A DNA stretch of 64,000 nucleotides. Origin: Gammaproteobacteria bacterium. Its GTDB lineage: Bacteria > Pseudomonadota > Gammaproteobacteria > Steroidobacterales > GCA-2729495. A model generated the notes under the pieces. The model ran no database searches. It had not been told where the DNA came from and saw nothing but the letters and a program-made list of their open reading frames with translations. The stretch is from NCBI GenBank assembly GCA_020851975.1, contig JADZBS010000003.1:62001-126000 (forward strand), written 5' to 3'. This document shows positions 55,638-64,000 of the stretch, piece by piece. The position numbers and the translations under genes are program-made. The stretch's first letter is position 1. The number at the start of each line of letters is the position of its first letter.

Positions 55638-56834
55638 ATGTCTTTCCAGATTGCCCTCTCCGGCCTGAATGCCGCCTCGACGGACCTGCAGGTCACGTCC
55701 AACAACATCGCCAACGCCAACACCACGGCGTTCAAGTCCTCGCGCGCTGAGTTTGCCGACGTGTTCTCCGGCGATGCCATCGGCATCGGCAACGGCGTGC
55801 GCCTCGCCGAGGTACGCCAGGAGTTCACCCAGGGCAACGTCGAGATCACCGAGCGCCAGCTCGACCTCGCCGTCAGCGGCAAAGGGTTTTTCGTCGTCAA
55901 CGACAACGGCAGCTACCTGTACTCGCGCGTCGGCGCCTTCGGACTCGACCAGCAGGGCTACGTGCAGAACTCTGAAGCCGAGCGCCTGCAGGTCTATCCG
56001 CCGCACGGCGACGGCACGTTCAACATCGGGGCGCTGATCGACCTGCGGTTCACCACCGAGACGGCGCCGCCGCAGCCGACCGCCACGGTCGACATGAACA
56101 TCAACCTCCCGGCCGGCGCCGCACTGCCGCCGGTGTCGCCGTTCGATCCGACGGACCCGCAGACCTACAACCACAGCACGTCGACCATCACCTACGATTC
56201 CCTCGGCGCGGCCCACAACACCACGTTCTACTTCTACCCGACCGCCACCGGCTGGGATGCTGCCACCACCATCGATGGCAACGCCGTCGGCACGCCGCAG
56301 GCCTTCACCTTCACCTCGGCCGGCGTGCTCGCCACCCCGGCCAATGGCGTGATCAACTTCAACGGCTACGATCCCGGCAACGGCGCGCTCGCCATGAACC
56401 TCGCCCTCGACCTGTCGCCGACCACCCAGTACGGCTCGGACTTCGTGGTCAACACGATCAACCCGGACGGCCAGGCGGCCGGGCGCCTGCGCAGCATCGA
56501 GATCGACCCGACGGGCGTGGTCTTCGCGCGCTTCTCCAACGGCCAGTCCGATTCGCTCGGCAAGATCGCGCTCGCCAACTTCTCCAACCCGGAGGGGTTG
56601 CTGAAGGTGAGCGACACCTCGTTCCAGGAGACCTTCGCCTCCGGCGTGCCGCTGCGGGGCGAGGCCACGCAATCGGACTTCGGCGTGATCCAGTCCGGTG
56701 CGCTGGAGTCTTCCAACGTCGACCTGACCGAGCAGCTGGTGCGCATGATCACCAGCCAGCGGCTGTTCCAGGCGAACGCCCAGGTCATCTCGACCATGGA
56801 CAGCGTCACCCAGACGATCATCAACATCCGCTGA
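55638..56834 (+). CDS. flgE: Flagellar hook protein FlgE
   Basis: A 398-residue hook subunit: MSFQIALSGLNAASTDLQVTSNNIANANTTAFKSSRAEFADVF at the start, the FlgE/F/G domain (QLDLAVSGKGFFVV) and the C-terminal helix LESSNVDLTEQLVRMITSQRLFQANAQVISTMDSVTQTIINIR. The start is fixed by agaggag and the first conserved residues. A short to medium hook domain compared with the longer versions in some bacteria. Confidence 0.96.
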   Translation: MSFQIALSGLNAASTDLQVTSNNIANANTTAFKSSRAEFADVFSGDAIGIGNGVRLAEVRQEFTQGNVEITERQLDLAVSGKGFFVVNDNGSYLYSRVGAFGLDQQGYVQNSEAERLQVYPPHGDGTFNIGALIDLRFTTETAPPQPTATVDMNINLPAGAALPPVSPFDPTDPQTYNHSTSTITYDSLGAAHNTTFYFYPTATGWDAATTIDGNAVGTPQAFTFTSAGVLATPANGVINFNGYDPGNGALAMNLALDLSPTTQYGSDFVVNTINPDGQAAGRLRSIEIDPTGVVFARFSNGQSDSLGKIALANFSNPEGLLKVSDTSFQETFASGVPLRGEATQSDFGVIQSGALESSNVDLTEQLVRMITSQRLFQANAQVISTMDSVTQTIINIR

Positions 56835-56848
56835 CCGGGTACTGAGTC

Positions 56849-57592
56849 ATGGACCGCCTGATCTACGTGGCGATGACCGGGGCGCGCGAAGCGATGCGCG
56901 CCCAGTCGCTGGTCGCCCACAACATCGCCAACGCCGGCACCACGGGCTTTCGCGCCGTGCGCCACAGCGTCGAGGCGCAGGCCGTGCAGGGCCCGGGGCT
57001 CGCCACGCGCATCAACCCCGTCACCCTGCCCGACACGTGGAACGCGGCGAGCGGCACCATGATCCAGACAGGGCGGGAACTGGACATCGCCATCCAGGGT
57101 GATGGCTGGATCGCCGTGCAGGACACCGACGGCAGCGAGGCGTACACGCGCGCCGGCAGTCTGCGCATCAATGCGGCCGGCATGCTCGAGACAGCCGGCG
57201 GACAGCTCGTCAAGGGTAGCGGCGGGCCGGTGTCAATACCGGATTTCAGCGAACTGTACATCGGCAACGACGGCCAGATCTCCGTCGTGCCGAAGGGTCA
57301 GACGCCGGAGAGCCTGGCGGTGGTGGAACGCATCAAGCTCGTCGACCCGCCACAGGCGCAGATGATCGCCGCCGGCAACGGCCTCTACCGCATGGCCGAC
57401 GGCAGCGAAGCGGCGGCCGACGCCACCGTCACCATCGCCAGCGGCCAGCTGGAGTCCTCGAACGTGAACGCCACCGCCGCCCTGGTGGAAATGATCGAGG
57501 TCGCGCGCGCCTACGACATGCAGGTGCGCGTCATGCACTCGGCCGACGAGAACGCCGCGGCGGCCGCGCGGCTGATACGCACCGGCGGCTGA
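56849..57592 (+). CDS. flgF: Flagellar basal-body rod protein FlgF
   Basis: A 247-residue proximal rod protein: MDRLIYVAMTGAREAMRAQSLVAHNIANAGTTGFRAVRHSVEAQAV, then RELDIAIQGDGWIAVQDTDGSEAYTRAGSL and a C-terminal LESSNVNATAALVEMIEVARAYDMQVRVM. The opening MDRLIYVAMTGA is specific for FlgF. Confidence 0.96.
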   Translation: MDRLIYVAMTGAREAMRAQSLVAHNIANAGTTGFRAVRHSVEAQAVQGPGLATRINPVTLPDTWNAASGTMIQTGRELDIAIQGDGWIAVQDTDGSEAYTRAGSLRINAAGMLETAGGQLVKGSGGPVSIPDFSELYIGNDGQISVVPKGQTPESLAVVERIKLVDPPQAQMIAAGNGLYRMADGSEAAADATVTIASGQLESSNVNATAALVEMIEVARAYDMQVRVMHSADENAAAAARLIRTGG

Positions 57593-57625
57593 CGCCGCAC
57601 ACACGGACACTGAGGAGTCACGACG

Positions 57626-58408
57626 ATGGAATCACTCTGGGTTGCCAAGACCGGCCTCGACGCGCAGCAGACGCGCATGACCGTGGTCTCCAACAATCTC
57701 GCCAACGTGAACACCAACGGCTTCAAGAAGGGTCGGGTGATCTTCGAAGACCTGCTCTACCAGAATCTCTCGCAGGCGGGCGGCGCCACCTCCCAGAACA
57801 CCGAGCAGCCGACGGGCCTCAACCTCGGCACCGGCGTACGCGTGGTGGCCACCGAGAAGTCATTCAGCCAGGGAACCACGGTGAACACCGGCAATCCCTT
57901 CGACATCATGATCAGCGGCCGCGGCTTCTTCCAGATCCTCCTGCCCGACGGCAGCGAAGCCTACACGCGCGATGGCTCCTTCAAGATCGACTCCGAGGGC
58001 CGGCTGGTCACTGCCTCTGGCTACGAGGTGCAGCCCTCGATCACCGTGCCCAACGGCACGACCAGCATCACGGTATCGGGCGATGGCGTGGTGCAGGCCA
58101 CCGTCACCGGCCAGGTCGAGCCGGTCACGCTCGGTACGCTGCAGATCGCCGACGTCATCAACCCGGCCGGGCTGCAGCCGCGCGGCCAGAATCTGCTGGT
58201 GGAATCCGCCGCGAGCGGCACGCCGCAGCTCGGCAACCCCGGTCTCGAGGGCCGCGGTGAGCTGGTGCAGGGTTCCGTCGAGGGCTCCAACGTCAATGTC
58301 GTCGAGGAACTCGTGGGCATGATCGAGACGCAGCGCGCCTACGAGATGGCCTCGAAGGCCATCTCCACCAGCGAGCAGATGCTCCAGTACCTGAACAACA
58401 ACCTGTGA
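57626..58408 (+). CDS. flgG: Flagellar basal-body rod protein FlgG (distal rod)
   Basis: A 260-residue distal rod protein, the family length. MESLWVAKTGLDAQQTRMTVVSNNLANVNTNGFKKGRVIFEDLLYQNL at the start and VEGSNVNVVEELVGMIETQRAYEMASKAISTSEQMLQYLNNNL at the end are the FlgG hallmarks. A gaggag RBS precedes the ATG. Confidence 0.97.
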   Translation: MESLWVAKTGLDAQQTRMTVVSNNLANVNTNGFKKGRVIFEDLLYQNLSQAGGATSQNTEQPTGLNLGTGVRVVATEKSFSQGTTVNTGNPFDIMISGRGFFQILLPDGSEAYTRDGSFKIDSEGRLVTASGYEVQPSITVPNGTTSITVSGDGVVQATVTGQVEPVTLGTLQIADVINPAGLQPRGQNLLVESAASGTPQLGNPGLEGRGELVQGSVEGSNVNVVEELVGMIETQRAYEMASKAISTSEQMLQYLNNNL

Positions 58409-58446
58409 GGGTGACTCGTGCGCACACACCACCCGGAAGGTCACCG

Positions 58447-59127
58447 ATGAACGCCAGCCGATTCCCCGTCGCAGCCGCCGTGCTCGCGCTCGCCGCCCTC
58501 ATCGGCGGCTGCGGCAGTGTGGCCACGCGGCCCGGCGAGTACGCCCCGACCCCGCCGCGTGAGCCGGCTCCGCCACCGCCGGAGAGCGGTGCCGTGTACC
58601 GTCCGACCACGTCGATCTCGCTCTTCGAGGACCTGAAGGCACGCCGCGTGGGCGACACGCTCACCATCCGGCTCGCCGAGCGCACCCAGGCTTCCAAGAC
58701 CGCCAGCACGGATGCCAAGAAGGACACGAAGACCGACACCGGTGCGCCGGTACTGTTCGGCGACACGGTGACCCGCAATGGCGAGCAGATCCTCAGCAAC
58801 GAGTGGGAGACCGCCCAGGAGTTCGAAGGCGAAGGATCGAGCAGCCAGAGCAACCGGCTCGACGGCAACATCACCGTGACGGTGGCCGAAGTCCTGGCCA
58901 ACGGCAATCTCTACGTGCGCGGCGAGAAGTGGCTGGCGCTGAACCAGGGCGAGGAATTCGTGCAGGTCGCCGGTATCGTGCGCCCGTCGGACATCGGTGC
59001 CGACAATTCCGTGCCCTCCTACAAGATTGCCGACGCCCGCATCACCTACGGGGGCCGGGGCCTGATCAACGATTCCAACGAGCCGGGCCTGCTGGCCCGT
59101 CTGTTCATGAAGTTCTGGCCGCTGTAG
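58447..59127 (+). CDS. flgH: Flagellar L-ring lipoprotein FlgH
   Basis: A 226-residue outer-membrane L-ring protein. The lipobox LIGGC places the acylated Cys at residue 22. A Pro-rich linker follows, then [33 protein letters not shown] and LPLYVRGEK-like [32 protein letters not shown], ending in FMKFWPL. The true start is the ATG at 58447, after the track GTG. Confidence 0.96.
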   Translation: MNASRFPVAAAVLALAALIGGCGSVATRPGEYAPTPPREPAPPPPESGAVYRPTTSISLFEDLKARRVGDTLTIRLAERTQASKTASTDAKKDTKTDTGAPVLFGDTVTRNGEQILSNEWETAQEFEGEGSSSQSNRLDGNITVTVAEVLANGNLYVRGEKWLALNQGEEFVQVAGIVRPSDIGADNSVPSYKIADARITYGGRGLINDSNEPGLLARLFMKFWPL

Positions 59128-59161
59128 CGGCGCTACGGCCGATCCCCGGGAGACACAAGCC

Positions 59162-60301
59162 ATGAAGTCCCGACACGACGCCCGCCTGGTGCAGACCGCC
59201 TGGCTCCTGACCGGCATGATGCTGGTGCTGCTGCAGGTGGCCGCCGAAGCGCGCGCCGAGCGCATCAAGGATCTTGCCTCCGTCGCCGGCGTACGCACCA
59301 ACCAGCTGGTGGGTTACGGCCTGGTCGTTGGCCTCGACGGCACGGGCGACCAGACCACGCAGGCCCCCTTCACCACGCAGAGCCTGATCAGCATGCTGGA
59401 GCGCCTCGGCGTGACGCTGCCACCGGGCACCAATCTGCAGCTGAAGAACATTGCCGCCGTGGCCGTGCACGCCGACCTGCCGCCCTTCGCCAAGCCAGGA
59501 CAGGGCATCGACGTCACCGTCTCCTCGATCGCCAACGCCAAGAGCCTGCGCGGCGGCACGCTGCTGATCACGCCGCTCAAGGGCCTCGACGGGCAGATCT
59601 ACGCCATTGCCCAGGGGAACCTCGCCGTGGGCGGCCTCGGTGTCTCCGGCCAGGACGGCTCGAGCATCGCCATCAACGTGCCGAGCGTCGGCCGCATTCC
59701 CAACGGCGCCACGGTGGAGCGTGCCGTGCCGACACAGTTCGCCGGCAACGATCACCTGACACTCAACCTGCACCAGCCCGACTTCACCACGGCCACGCAG
59801 CTTGCCGACACGATCAACAAGCTGCTCGGCGCCGGCACCGCCCTGCCGCTCGACCCGACCTCGATCCGCGTAAGCGCCCCGCAGGCGGCCGCCGATCGCA
59901 TCTCCTTCCTGTCCGCCATCGAGAACCTCGAACTGACGCCGGGCACCGCTCCCGCCAAGGTCATCGTCAATTCGCGCACGGGCACGGTCGTGATCAATGC
60001 GCAGGTGCGGGTGATGCCCGCTGCCGTGTCGCACGGTTCCCTGGTCGTCAGCATCACCGAAGACTTCGACGTCAGCCAGCCGCAGCCCTTCGCCGAGGAA
60101 GGCCAGACCGTGGTCACGCCGCAGACGAACATCGAGATCGCCCAGGCGGAGAACCGCATGTTCCTGTTCAAGCCGGGCGTGGAGCTCAACGACATCGTCA
60201 AGGCCGTGAACGAGGTTGGCGCCGCTCCGGGTGACCTGGTGGCAATCCTCGAAGCCTTGCGTGCCGCCGGCGCCCTGCGCGCCGAGCTGCTGGTCATCTA
60301 G
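59162..60301 (+). CDS. flgI: Flagellar P-ring protein FlgI
   Basis: A 379-residue periplasmic P-ring protein. After a signal peptide come [51 protein letters not shown] and [37 protein letters not shown], and the end is [39 protein letters not shown]. It needs the FlgA chaperone encoded upstream. Confidence 0.97.
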   Translation: MKSRHDARLVQTAWLLTGMMLVLLQVAAEARAERIKDLASVAGVRTNQLVGYGLVVGLDGTGDQTTQAPFTTQSLISMLERLGVTLPPGTNLQLKNIAAVAVHADLPPFAKPGQGIDVTVSSIANAKSLRGGTLLITPLKGLDGQIYAIAQGNLAVGGLGVSGQDGSSIAINVPSVGRIPNGATVERAVPTQFAGNDHLTLNLHQPDFTTATQLADTINKLLGAGTALPLDPTSIRVSAPQAAADRISFLSAIENLELTPGTAPAKVIVNSRTGTVVINAQVRVMPAAVSHGSLVVSITEDFDVSQPQPFAEEGQTVVTPQTNIEIAQAENRMFLFKPGVELNDIVKAVNEVGAAPGDLVAILEALRAAGALRAELLVI

Positions 60302-60308
60302 GACGACC

Positions 60309-61325
60309 ATGGCCACGCTCGCCCCGCTGCCGCAGGCCCCGAGCACGGCGACAGATTTCGCCGCGCTGGCCGAGCTGCGTGCCCGTGCGGGCGGCGAAGG
60401 CGGTGCGGAGGTCACGCGCGAAACCGCGCGCCAGTTCGAAGCGCTGTTCGTGCAGATGATGCTGAAAAGCATGCGCGAGGCTGGCGCTGCCTTCGGCGAC
60501 GGCAGCGACACCACTTACCGGGATCTCTTCGACCAGCAGATCGCGGTCGAGATCACCCGCGGCCGGGGCCTCGGCGTCGCCGAGATGCTGGCCCGCCAGC
60601 TCGAAGCCGGCAGCACCCAGAAAACGCCGGCGCTGCGTGCGCCCGGCACCGCCGACGTCGTGCCCTCACTCATACCGGCACCACCGACGCCACCGCCGGC
60701 ACGCTTCCAGCTCAGTGCGCCGGACGACACCGCGCTGCTCGCATCCGCCTCGGCACCGGCGTTTGCGCCCGACGGACCCACGACCGCCCGGGCGACGGAC
60801 ATCTGGCAGGACTGGAGGCCGGCCAGTCCCGAGGAATTCATCCGCGACCTGTGGCCGCACGCCGAGCGGGCCGGCAGCGAACTCGGCGTCGATCCGCGCG
60901 CGATCGTCGCGCAGGCGGCGCTCGAAACGGGCTGGGGCCGTCACGTCGCGCGCGACGCTCACGGCACCAGCGGCAACAACCTCTTCAACATCAAGGCCGA
61001 CACGCGCTGGAGCGGCGCGCGCCTGGCCGTGCGCACGCTCGAATTCCGCGACGGCCTGCCAAGGCAGGAGATCGCCGCATTCCGCGCCTACCCCGACCTG
61101 CCCGCGGCGTTCGACGATTATGTCGGGTTCCTGCGCGGCAATCCGCGCTACGCCGAAGCCCTCACCCACGGTGCCGAACCCGGGCGCTTTGCCGAAGCGC
61201 TGCAGGCAGCAGGCTACGCGACCGATCCCGGCTATGCCGACAAGTTACGTTCAATCCTCGCCAGCCCGCGCTTCGGCGATCTGGTCGGGGCGCTCAAGAA
61301 TCCCGCCGGTATGCCGAGACTCTGA
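60309..61325 (+). CDS. flgJ: Flagellar rod assembly protein / peptidoglycan hydrolase FlgJ
   Basis: A 338-residue two-domain FlgJ. The rod-binding N-terminal part (ETARQFEALFVQMMLKSMREAGAAFGDGSDTTYRDLFDQQIAVEITRGRGLGVAEMLARQL) is followed by a Pro/Ala linker and a GH73 glucosaminidase domain from about residue 180 (VDPRAIVAQAALETGWGRHVARDAHGTSGNNLFNIKAD, catalytic Glu in ALETGWG). The dual form is typical of gammaproteobacteria. It opens the cell wall for the rod. Confidence 0.95.
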   Translation: MATLAPLPQAPSTATDFAALAELRARAGGEGGAEVTRETARQFEALFVQMMLKSMREAGAAFGDGSDTTYRDLFDQQIAVEITRGRGLGVAEMLARQLEAGSTQKTPALRAPGTADVVPSLIPAPPTPPPARFQLSAPDDTALLASASAPAFAPDGPTTARATDIWQDWRPASPEEFIRDLWPHAERAGSELGVDPRAIVAQAALETGWGRHVARDAHGTSGNNLFNIKADTRWSGARLAVRTLEFRDGLPRQEIAAFRAYPDLPAAFDDYVGFLRGNPRYAEALTHGAEPGRFAEALQAAGYATDPGYADKLRSILASPRFGDLVGALKNPAGMPRL

Positions 61326-61375
61326 GGCAACGGTGACCCGCATGCCCCCGATACGCTGACGCACCGGATGCAGCC

Positions 61376-63268
61376 ATGTCGATGATCAGCACAGCCCTGT
61401 CCGGCCTCATCGCAGCCCAGCGCGGCCTCGAGGCGACGAGCAACAACGTCGCCAATGCCGGCACCGAGGGCTATGTGCGCCGTCGCACCCTGCAGGTGGA
61501 GGCAGTCACCGCCGGCTTCGGCCTGACGGCCGACCTCGGCTCCGGTGTGCGCGTCACCGACGTGCAGCGGCTGTACGACAGCTTCCTCGCCGATGCGCTG
61601 CGCGACACCACGAGCAGCGAACAGCGGGCCCAGGCGCTCGCCGACCTCACGGCGCGGCTCGACAACCTGCTCGGCAATCCCGACCTCGGCATCGGCACCA
61701 GCATCCAGGCGTTCTTCGACAAGGCGGAACTCCTCGCCCGCGATCCGACCTCGGCCGCCGGTCGCCAGCAGCTCCTGCTCGAGGGTGACTCGCTCGCGCA
61801 GCGCTTCAGCCAGCTCGACAGCCAGCTCGGTGCGCTCGGCGACGAGATCGACCGCCGGCTCGGCGACGTGACCGCGCGCATCAACGCCATCGCCGCCTCG
61901 CTGGCGGACATCAACGCGACCATGGCGCGCGGCACGGCCGGCACCAACGACCTCGAGGACCGCCGCGACGCGCTGCTGCAGGAACTCGCCACGCAGATCA
62001 ACGCGACCGTGGTCCGGGACGAGGGTGGCGGCGTCACCGTCATGATCGGCAACGGCCAGCCGCTGGTGCTCGGCAACGAGAGCGCCCGGCTCGAACTGGT
62101 CGCGGACAGCTTCGACCCGACGCGCCTGCAGGTGACGATCGACCTGGCCGGACAGTCGGTGCCCGTGTCGCGGCAGGTCTCCGGCGGTGCGCTGGGCGGC
62201 CTGCTGGCGTTCCGCAGCCAGTCCCTCGACCCGGCCCGGAACGAGCTGGGACTCCTCGCCACGACGCTGACGCAGGCCTTCAACCTGCAGCACGCCCAGG
62301 GGGCGGACAGCTACGGCAACCTGGGTGGCGCGTTCTTCGCCACCGGCGCGCCGGATGTGCTCGACTCGGCCGGCAACACGGGCGCGGCAACGGTCACCGC
62401 CAGCATCGCCGATGCCACGGCCCTGGCAGCCCGCGACTACGTGCTGCTCTGGAACGGCTCGGCGTGGTCGCTCACCGATGCGTCCACGGGTGCGCCGCTG
62501 GCGATGACCGGCAGCGGCACATTGGCCGATCCCTTCCGGTTCGACGGCCTGGCGGTCAGCGCCGGCGCCGGCGCAGCCGCCGGCGACCGATTCATGATCC
62601 GGCCCGTGGCAGGCAACGCCGGCCGCTTCGGTGTAGCCATCACGGACCCGGCCGCGATCGCCGCAGCCTCCCCCGTGCGCACTACCCGCTCGCTCGCCAA
62701 CAGCTCGGATGCCACGATCTCGCTCGCCGGTATCGCCGACGTGAACGACCCGGCCCTGCAGCAGGCGGTGGAGATCCGCTTCGAGGCCGCCGGCACGCTG
62801 CGGATCTTCGACAGCGCCAACAACGACCTCAGCGGACCGCTCGCCTATGCCAGCGGCGCGGACCTCACGTTCAACGGCTGGACGGTGCGCATCTCCGGGG
62901 CGGCGGCCGCCGGCGACGTGTTCTCCGTGTCCGCCAGCCCGCCCGGCAGCGGCGACAACGCCAACGCGCTCGCCCTGGCCGCAGTCCCCGGACGGGGTTT
63001 CCTCGGCGGCGGCCAGGTGTCGGTCGACCATCTCGCGGCGCGCCTGGTGTCGACCGTGGGCGCCACGGCACTGCGCCATCGGCAGGATCTCGATGTCCAG
63101 GCCGGGCTGCGCGAGCAGGCGCAGGTCGACCTCGATGCGGTGGCCGGCGTCAACCTCGACGAAGAGGCCGCCAACCTGCTGCGCTACCAACAGGCCTATC
63201 AGGCAGCGAGCAAGGTCATCGCGGTCTCCGACGAACTGTTCCGCTCGCTCCTCGGGATGCTCCGCTGA
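61376..63268 (+). CDS. flgK: Flagellar hook-associated protein 1 FlgK
   Basis: A 630-residue hook-filament junction protein. The N-terminus MSMISTALSGLIAAQRGLEATSNNVANAGTEGYVRRRTLQVE and the C-terminus VAGVNLDEEAANLLRYQQAYQAASKVIAVSDELFRSLLGMLR are the FlgK-defining helices. The middle is a variable beta-rich surface domain. FlgN, encoded at the start of the block, is its export chaperone. Confidence 0.96.
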   Translation: MSMISTALSGLIAAQRGLEATSNNVANAGTEGYVRRRTLQVEAVTAGFGLTADLGSGVRVTDVQRLYDSFLADALRDTTSSEQRAQALADLTARLDNLLGNPDLGIGTSIQAFFDKAELLARDPTSAAGRQQLLLEGDSLAQRFSQLDSQLGALGDEIDRRLGDVTARINAIAASLADINATMARGTAGTNDLEDRRDALLQELATQINATVVRDEGGGVTVMIGNGQPLVLGNESARLELVADSFDPTRLQVTIDLAGQSVPVSRQVSGGALGGLLAFRSQSLDPARNELGLLATTLTQAFNLQHAQGADSYGNLGGAFFATGAPDVLDSAGNTGAATVTASIADATALAARDYVLLWNGSAWSLTDASTGAPLAMTGSGTLADPFRFDGLAVSAGAGAAAGDRFMIRPVAGNAGRFGVAITDPAAIAAASPVRTTRSLANSSDATISLAGIADVNDPALQQAVEIRFEAAGTLRIFDSANNDLSGPLAYASGADLTFNGWTVRISGAAAAGDVFSVSASPPGSGDNANALALAAVPGRGFLGGGQVSVDHLAARLVSTVGATALRHRQDLDVQAGLREQAQVDLDAVAGVNLDEEAANLLRYQQAYQAASKVIAVSDELFRSLLGMLR

Positions 63269-63270
63269 CC

Positions 63271-64000
63271 ATGCGCACTTCCACCCGTACCCTGCAGATC
63301 CAGTGGCTGGCCGACGTCTACCGCCGGCAGGCCGAGATCGCCCGCATCCAGCGCCAGGTGAGTTCCGGCGTGCGCATCGCCACGGCCGGCGACGACCCGG
63401 CCGGTGCCGGGCAGGTGGTGTCCCTGCAGCAGGGCATCGACCGGCTGAGCAACTTCAACGCCAATGGGGAGGCCGCCCGCCGGCGCCTCGCACTCGAGGA
63501 AAGCGCACTCGACCGCTTCGGCGATTCGCTCACGCGCGTGCGCGAGCTGGCGGTCCAGGCCGGGGGCGGCACGCAGAGCCAGGAAACCCGCCGCGCCATC
63601 GCCGCGGAGATGCGCGAGATCCTCGCCGGGCTCATCGACACCGCCAACGTGCAGGACGGCGAGGGCCACTACGTCTTCGCCGGCACCGAGGTCCGCGGCC
63701 AACCGGTGACTGTCACCAACGGCGTGGCTGGCTACACGGGCGACGACGGCGTGCGCCAGCAGCGCATCAGCGACACACGCACCATCCGCGAGGGTGACGC
63801 CGGTTCGGAGGTCTTTTTCGCCATCCGCAACGGCAACGGCACCTTCGCCGTCGCACCGGCTGCCGGCAACCAGGGCACCACCTTCTTCCGATCCGCCACG
63901 GTGACGGACACCGCCGCCTGGGTACCCGATACCTCCACGATCACCTTCACCACACCGGGCACCTACACGGTCACCGACTCGCTCGGGGCCCCGGTGTCCA
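63271..64000 (+). CDS. flgL: Flagellar hook-associated protein 3 FlgL (cut by window end)
   Basis: The first 243 codons of FlgL; the gene continues beyond the window. The N-terminal helices match the flagellin-like domain: RTSTRTLQIQWLADVYRRQAEIARIQRQVSSGVRIATAGDDPAGAGQVVSLQQGIDRLSNF and a family block DTANVQDGEGHYVFAGTEVRGQPVT. It begins 2 bases after flgK, and the C-terminal helix is outside the window. Confidence 0.93.
   Translation, partial: MRTSTRTLQIQWLADVYRRQAEIARIQRQVSSGVRIATAGDDPAGAGQVVSLQQGIDRLSNFNANGEAARRRLALEESALDRFGDSLTRVRELAVQAGGGTQSQETRRAIAAEMREILAGLIDTANVQDGEGHYVFAGTEVRGQPVTVTNGVAGYTGDDGVRQQRISDTRTIREGDAGSEVFFAIRNGNGTFAVAPAAGNQGTTFFRSATVTDTAAWVPDTSTITFTTPGTYTVTDSLGAPVS

Noticed and set aside
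61232-63190. 652-residue minus-strand ORF
   Set aside because: Antisense of flgK and flgJ; no support.

Overview
The window is a contiguous piece of a high-G+C bacterial chromosome, most likely gammaproteobacterial. The evidence is a polar-type flagellar operon (flgN-flgM-flgA | flgB to flgL) with sigma-54 and sigma-28 type promoters, a divergent ilvC/ilvY pair, GreB, MoaB and XdhC proteins of proteobacterial type, and three secreted proteins with a VPxPA-type C-terminal sorting tail. No transposase, integrase, phage gene or CRISPR array is visible. Most long lines of the ORF track are G+C-driven shadows.

Layout. 1-9.8 kb: tail of an unknown gene, the large helicase Lhr, then a forward run of quinone oxidoreductase, XdhC, MoeA and an ABC exporter. 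9.8-15 kb: cytochrome b561, a PPOX-family protein, a secreted S9 peptidase, a PhnA-type zinc ribbon protein, a decayed PPOX-like fragment and a CTERM protein. 15-25.6 kb: a TolB/TPR membrane protein, ilvC/ilvY with an evident operator region, a four-gene run (omega-aminotransferase, mmsA, ald, NlpE/META protein) that looks like a self-sufficient beta-alanine degradation pathway, then moaB-gloB. 25.7-39.5 kb: tRNA-Arg(ACG), a tiny Arg-rich ORF behind a dyad, O-methyltransferase/zinc ribbon/bactofilin, amino acid permease, greB, several small genes, NamZ-DOMON-GST, cytochrome c, two divergent CTERM proteins, a cold-shock-like RRM protein with a long leader, a DUF748 protein and a monooxygenase-like protein.

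39.6-52 kb is a complete glycogen island: phosphorylase (glgP), debranching enzyme (glgX), branching enzyme (glgB), ADP-glucose pyrophosphorylase (glgC), amylomaltase (malQ), glycogen synthase (glgA) and a universal stress protein. Between the convergent glgX and glgB ends is a 0.5-kb nest of palindromic repeats, one copy of which supplies the stop codon of glgB. 52.2-64 kb is the flagellar rod/hook/ring block, in canonical order, with flgL running off the window end.

The strongest unusual signals are non-coding: the repeat nest at 44.4-44.9 kb, two close palindromes before the S9 peptidase, the dyad before the small ORF after the tRNA, and -10 hexamers placed so close to start codons that the transcripts would be leaderless. 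I found no clearly new multi-gene system.
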